Source: Candidatus Latescibacterota bacterium (GTDB taxonomy: Bacteria; JAAXHH01; JACQVL01). Taken from it: a DNA stretch of 6,770 bases. The notes beneath the pieces were generated by a model, which saw only the letters and a list, made by a program, of their open reading frames with translations, was not told where the DNA came from and did not search any database. Location of the stretch: NCBI GenBank assembly GCA_016209865.1, contig JACQVL010000254.1:1-6770 (forward strand). The letters are read 5' to 3'. A program made the position numbers and the translations under genes. Shown in pieces: positions 5,441 to 6,770 of the stretch. Numbering within the stretch: position 1 is the first letter of the stretch; each line of letters begins with the position of its first letter.

Positions 5441-6670
5441 TTAAATCCCCCACCGCTCATTCAGCTCCCGCTGATACCCCTCGACCGCGCCGCTGATGAC
5501 GTCGTCCACGCGGACCGCCTGCCCGCTGTGGGCGGACTCGTACATCGCCTCGGACACCGCTAACGCCTTCAACCCGTCCCAGCCATCCACTTCGGGACGG
5601 CGGCTGGTCGCGATCGCCTCCACGAAGTCATGGCACTCGATGGCGACGCTCTTCGAGACCCCGTGCGGGAACGACCGGTCGCGCGTCTGCCGGTCGAGGG
5701 ACACTAAGTACTCCGCTTCCAGGTCGCGGAGCGGCCGCCGGACGCCGTCTTTCCTGACCAAATCCCCGTCGCTCTCGATGAACCCCCCGCCGAACGCGTG
5801 AATCGACCCGCCGCGCGTCCGGTCCTCCAGAAACCCCTCGCTCCCGTAATAGGCCATCCATTCCCGCTTATCCGCCGTCGTCGCGTTCGTCCAGAGCCAG
5901 GAGCCGAAGACGCCGCTCTTGAAATGAAACGTCGCCAGACAGGTGTCCTCCCCTTCCGTCACGATGACCCCCTTTGTCTCGTGCCGGATCTTCCGCTGCT
6001 CGACGTTCGCCAGCTCGGCGTACACCCGTTCGACCTCCCCGAAGAAGTAGATCAGGGTATCCATGAAATGGACTCCACCGTCGAGGCTCCAGCCGCCGCC
6101 CATCATCAGCCGGTCCATCCGCCAGTTCAACAGCGAAACAAAATGCGGTTCAGGGGGTTGCGGCCCCCAGTTACAGGTCTGATTGAAAAACATCCGAGGC
6201 TGGCCGATCAGCCCTTTCTCTTGGATCGCCCACCGGGCGGTGCGCTGGCCCAGCCCGCGCCGTGAGTTCTCCGCCGTCGCTAAGAGTGTTCCGGTTCGGA
6301 CGGAGGCTTCGATCATCTTCTTCGCCGCTTTGATCGTGATGGCAAACGGTTTCTCAGTCATCGCATGGACGCCCGCCTCCAGGCAGGCGATGACGGCGGT
6401 GTGATGCTGGTAGTGGGCGACGCACACGTCCGCGCCGTCCAGTCGTTCTTTCTCCAGCATCGCGTCCAGCGAGGTGTACGCCTTCGGCTTCGTCGTCTGG
6501 AATTCCGCGATCGTCTGACTGAACTGCGCCGTCCGCTCCGGAACCGGGTCGCAGACGGCGGCGATCTCGAACTTCTGGCAGCCGTTTTCAGCGAGAAGAC
6601 GATACCCTCTGAGATGTTCCCCGGCGATCCCGCCGCAGCCTACGATGGCCAACCTGACGCAGTCGCTCAT
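5441..6670 (-). CDS. Gfo/Idh/MocA-family NAD(P)-dependent oxidoreductase
   Basis: This 409-aa enzyme has a two-domain build: an N-terminal Rossmann fold (about 1-130) and a C-terminal alpha/beta substrate domain. Seen: LAIVGCGGIAGEHL (7-20) with the dinucleotide-binding GxGGxxG, Asp41 at the end of the second strand (AAVCDP), the family EKP motif at 106-108 (Lys107 catalytic), and GGGWSLDGGVHFMD (191-204), whose Asp197 and His201 fit the conserved catalytic pair. Relatives oxidise or reduce sugars, inositols, sugar acids and similar polyols; the substrate cannot be told. The start at 6670 was chosen over an in-frame ATG at 6694 because AGGAG lies about 5 nt upstream and it removes an extra, non-family octapeptide. 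No signal peptide is seen, so it is cytoplasmic. It is the first gene of a probable two-gene unit with the ThDP enzyme downstream. Confidence 0.93.
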   Translation of the reverse strand: MSDCVRLAIVGCGGIAGEHLRGYRLLAENGCQKFEIAAVCDPVPERTAQFSQTIAEFQTTKPKAYTSLDAMLEKERLDGADVCVAHYQHHTAVIACLEAGVHAMTEKPFAITIKAAKKMIEASVRTGTLLATAENSRRGLGQRTARWAIQEKGLIGQPRMFFNQTCNWGPQPPEPHFVSLLNWRMDRLMMGGGWSLDGGVHFMDTLIYFFGEVERVYAELANVEQRKIRHETKGVIVTEGEDTCLATFHFKSGVFGSWLWTNATTADKREWMAYYGSEGFLEDRTRGGSIHAFGGGFIESDGDLVRKDGVRRPLRDLEAEYLVSLDRQTRDRSFPHGVSKSVAIECHDFVEAIATSRRPEVDGWDGLKALAVSEAMYESAHSGQAVRVDDVISGAVEGYQRELNERWGI

Positions 6671-6746
6671 GGAGACTCCTGGTTCATCCGACATTTTTAC
6701 GGATCACGCTGATGAGAGTTTGATGATCAAAACAGGGCATCCGTAG

Positions 6747-6767
6747 GGGCGATCCTTGTGATCGCCC
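6747..6767. repeat. REP-like hairpin repeat
   Basis: Perfect 8-nt inverted arms GGGCGATC (6747-6754) and GATCGCCC (6760-6767) enclose the 5-nt loop CTTGT. The 'GTAGGGGCGATC...GATCGCCCGC' style is that of dispersed extragenic palindromes found in many copies in several environmental phyla. It lies upstream of the oxidoreductase. The window edge hides whether further units follow. Confidence 0.6.
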
Positions 6768-6770
6768 GCA

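Noticed and set aside
5371-5460. Longer N-terminus for the ThDP enzyme
   Set aside because: It would translate the heptamer repeat and overlap the oxidoreductase stop; GGAGG and the family N-terminus support the ATG at 5370.
4450-5496. 348-aa plus-strand open frame opposite the ThDP gene
   Set aside because: Its composition is typical of an antisense frame (Arg, Asp, Gly, Pro), it has no motif, and the minus strand encodes a complete ThDP enzyme.

Overview
The window is GC-rich bacterial chromosome with dense coding on both strands. It fits a Gram-negative-type, probably uncultured bacterium: there is a lipobox lipoprotein, a PtsN-type phosphotransferase protein, and many short tandem repeats between genes. 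Nitrospirota, Methylomirabilota (NC10) or a related environmental lineage are possible, but this is a weak guess from gene content and base composition. No RNA gene, insertion sequence or CRISPR array was recognised.

Layout. At 1-361 (minus strand) lies the N-terminal part of a phytanoyl-CoA dioxygenase-like protein, cut by the window edge. A divergent intergenic region (362-613) carries a near-symmetric operator over the minus-strand -35 box and a good sigma-70 promoter on the plus strand. The plus strand then runs: small helical lipoprotein (614-1174), intrinsic terminator (about 1243-1275), new promoter (1304-1334), ptsN (1413-1880), rph (1936-2715) and rdgB (2687 onward). rdgB overlaps rph by 29 nt and stays open into a second, unrecognised domain ending at 3628. 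Convergent to this block are two minus-strand genes: a thiamine-diphosphate enzyme of the acetolactate-synthase superfamily (3634-5370) and, upstream of it, a Gfo/Idh/MocA-type NAD(P)-dependent oxidoreductase (5441-6670). The right edge holds a REP-like hairpin.

How the genes fit together. ptsN-rph-rdgB looks like a housekeeping transcription unit: phosphotransfer regulation, tRNA 3' trimming and nucleotide-pool sanitation. The minus-strand Gfo/Idh and ThDP genes look like a two-gene catabolic unit acting on a sugar, cyclitol or 2-oxo acid that cannot be named from sequence. The dioxygenase fragment may belong to similar metabolism, but it is separated from that pair.

The most unusual feature is the junctions. 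Four gene boundaries each carry a different short tandem array with a 7- or 8-nt unit (1891-1918, 3285-3302, 3604-3643, 5412-5439). One lies exactly where the rdgB stop codon would be expected. Removing one 7-nt unit there restores an in-frame TAA, so copy number decides whether RdgB ends at normal length or is fused to the next protein. Another array supplies the stop codons of both convergent genes.
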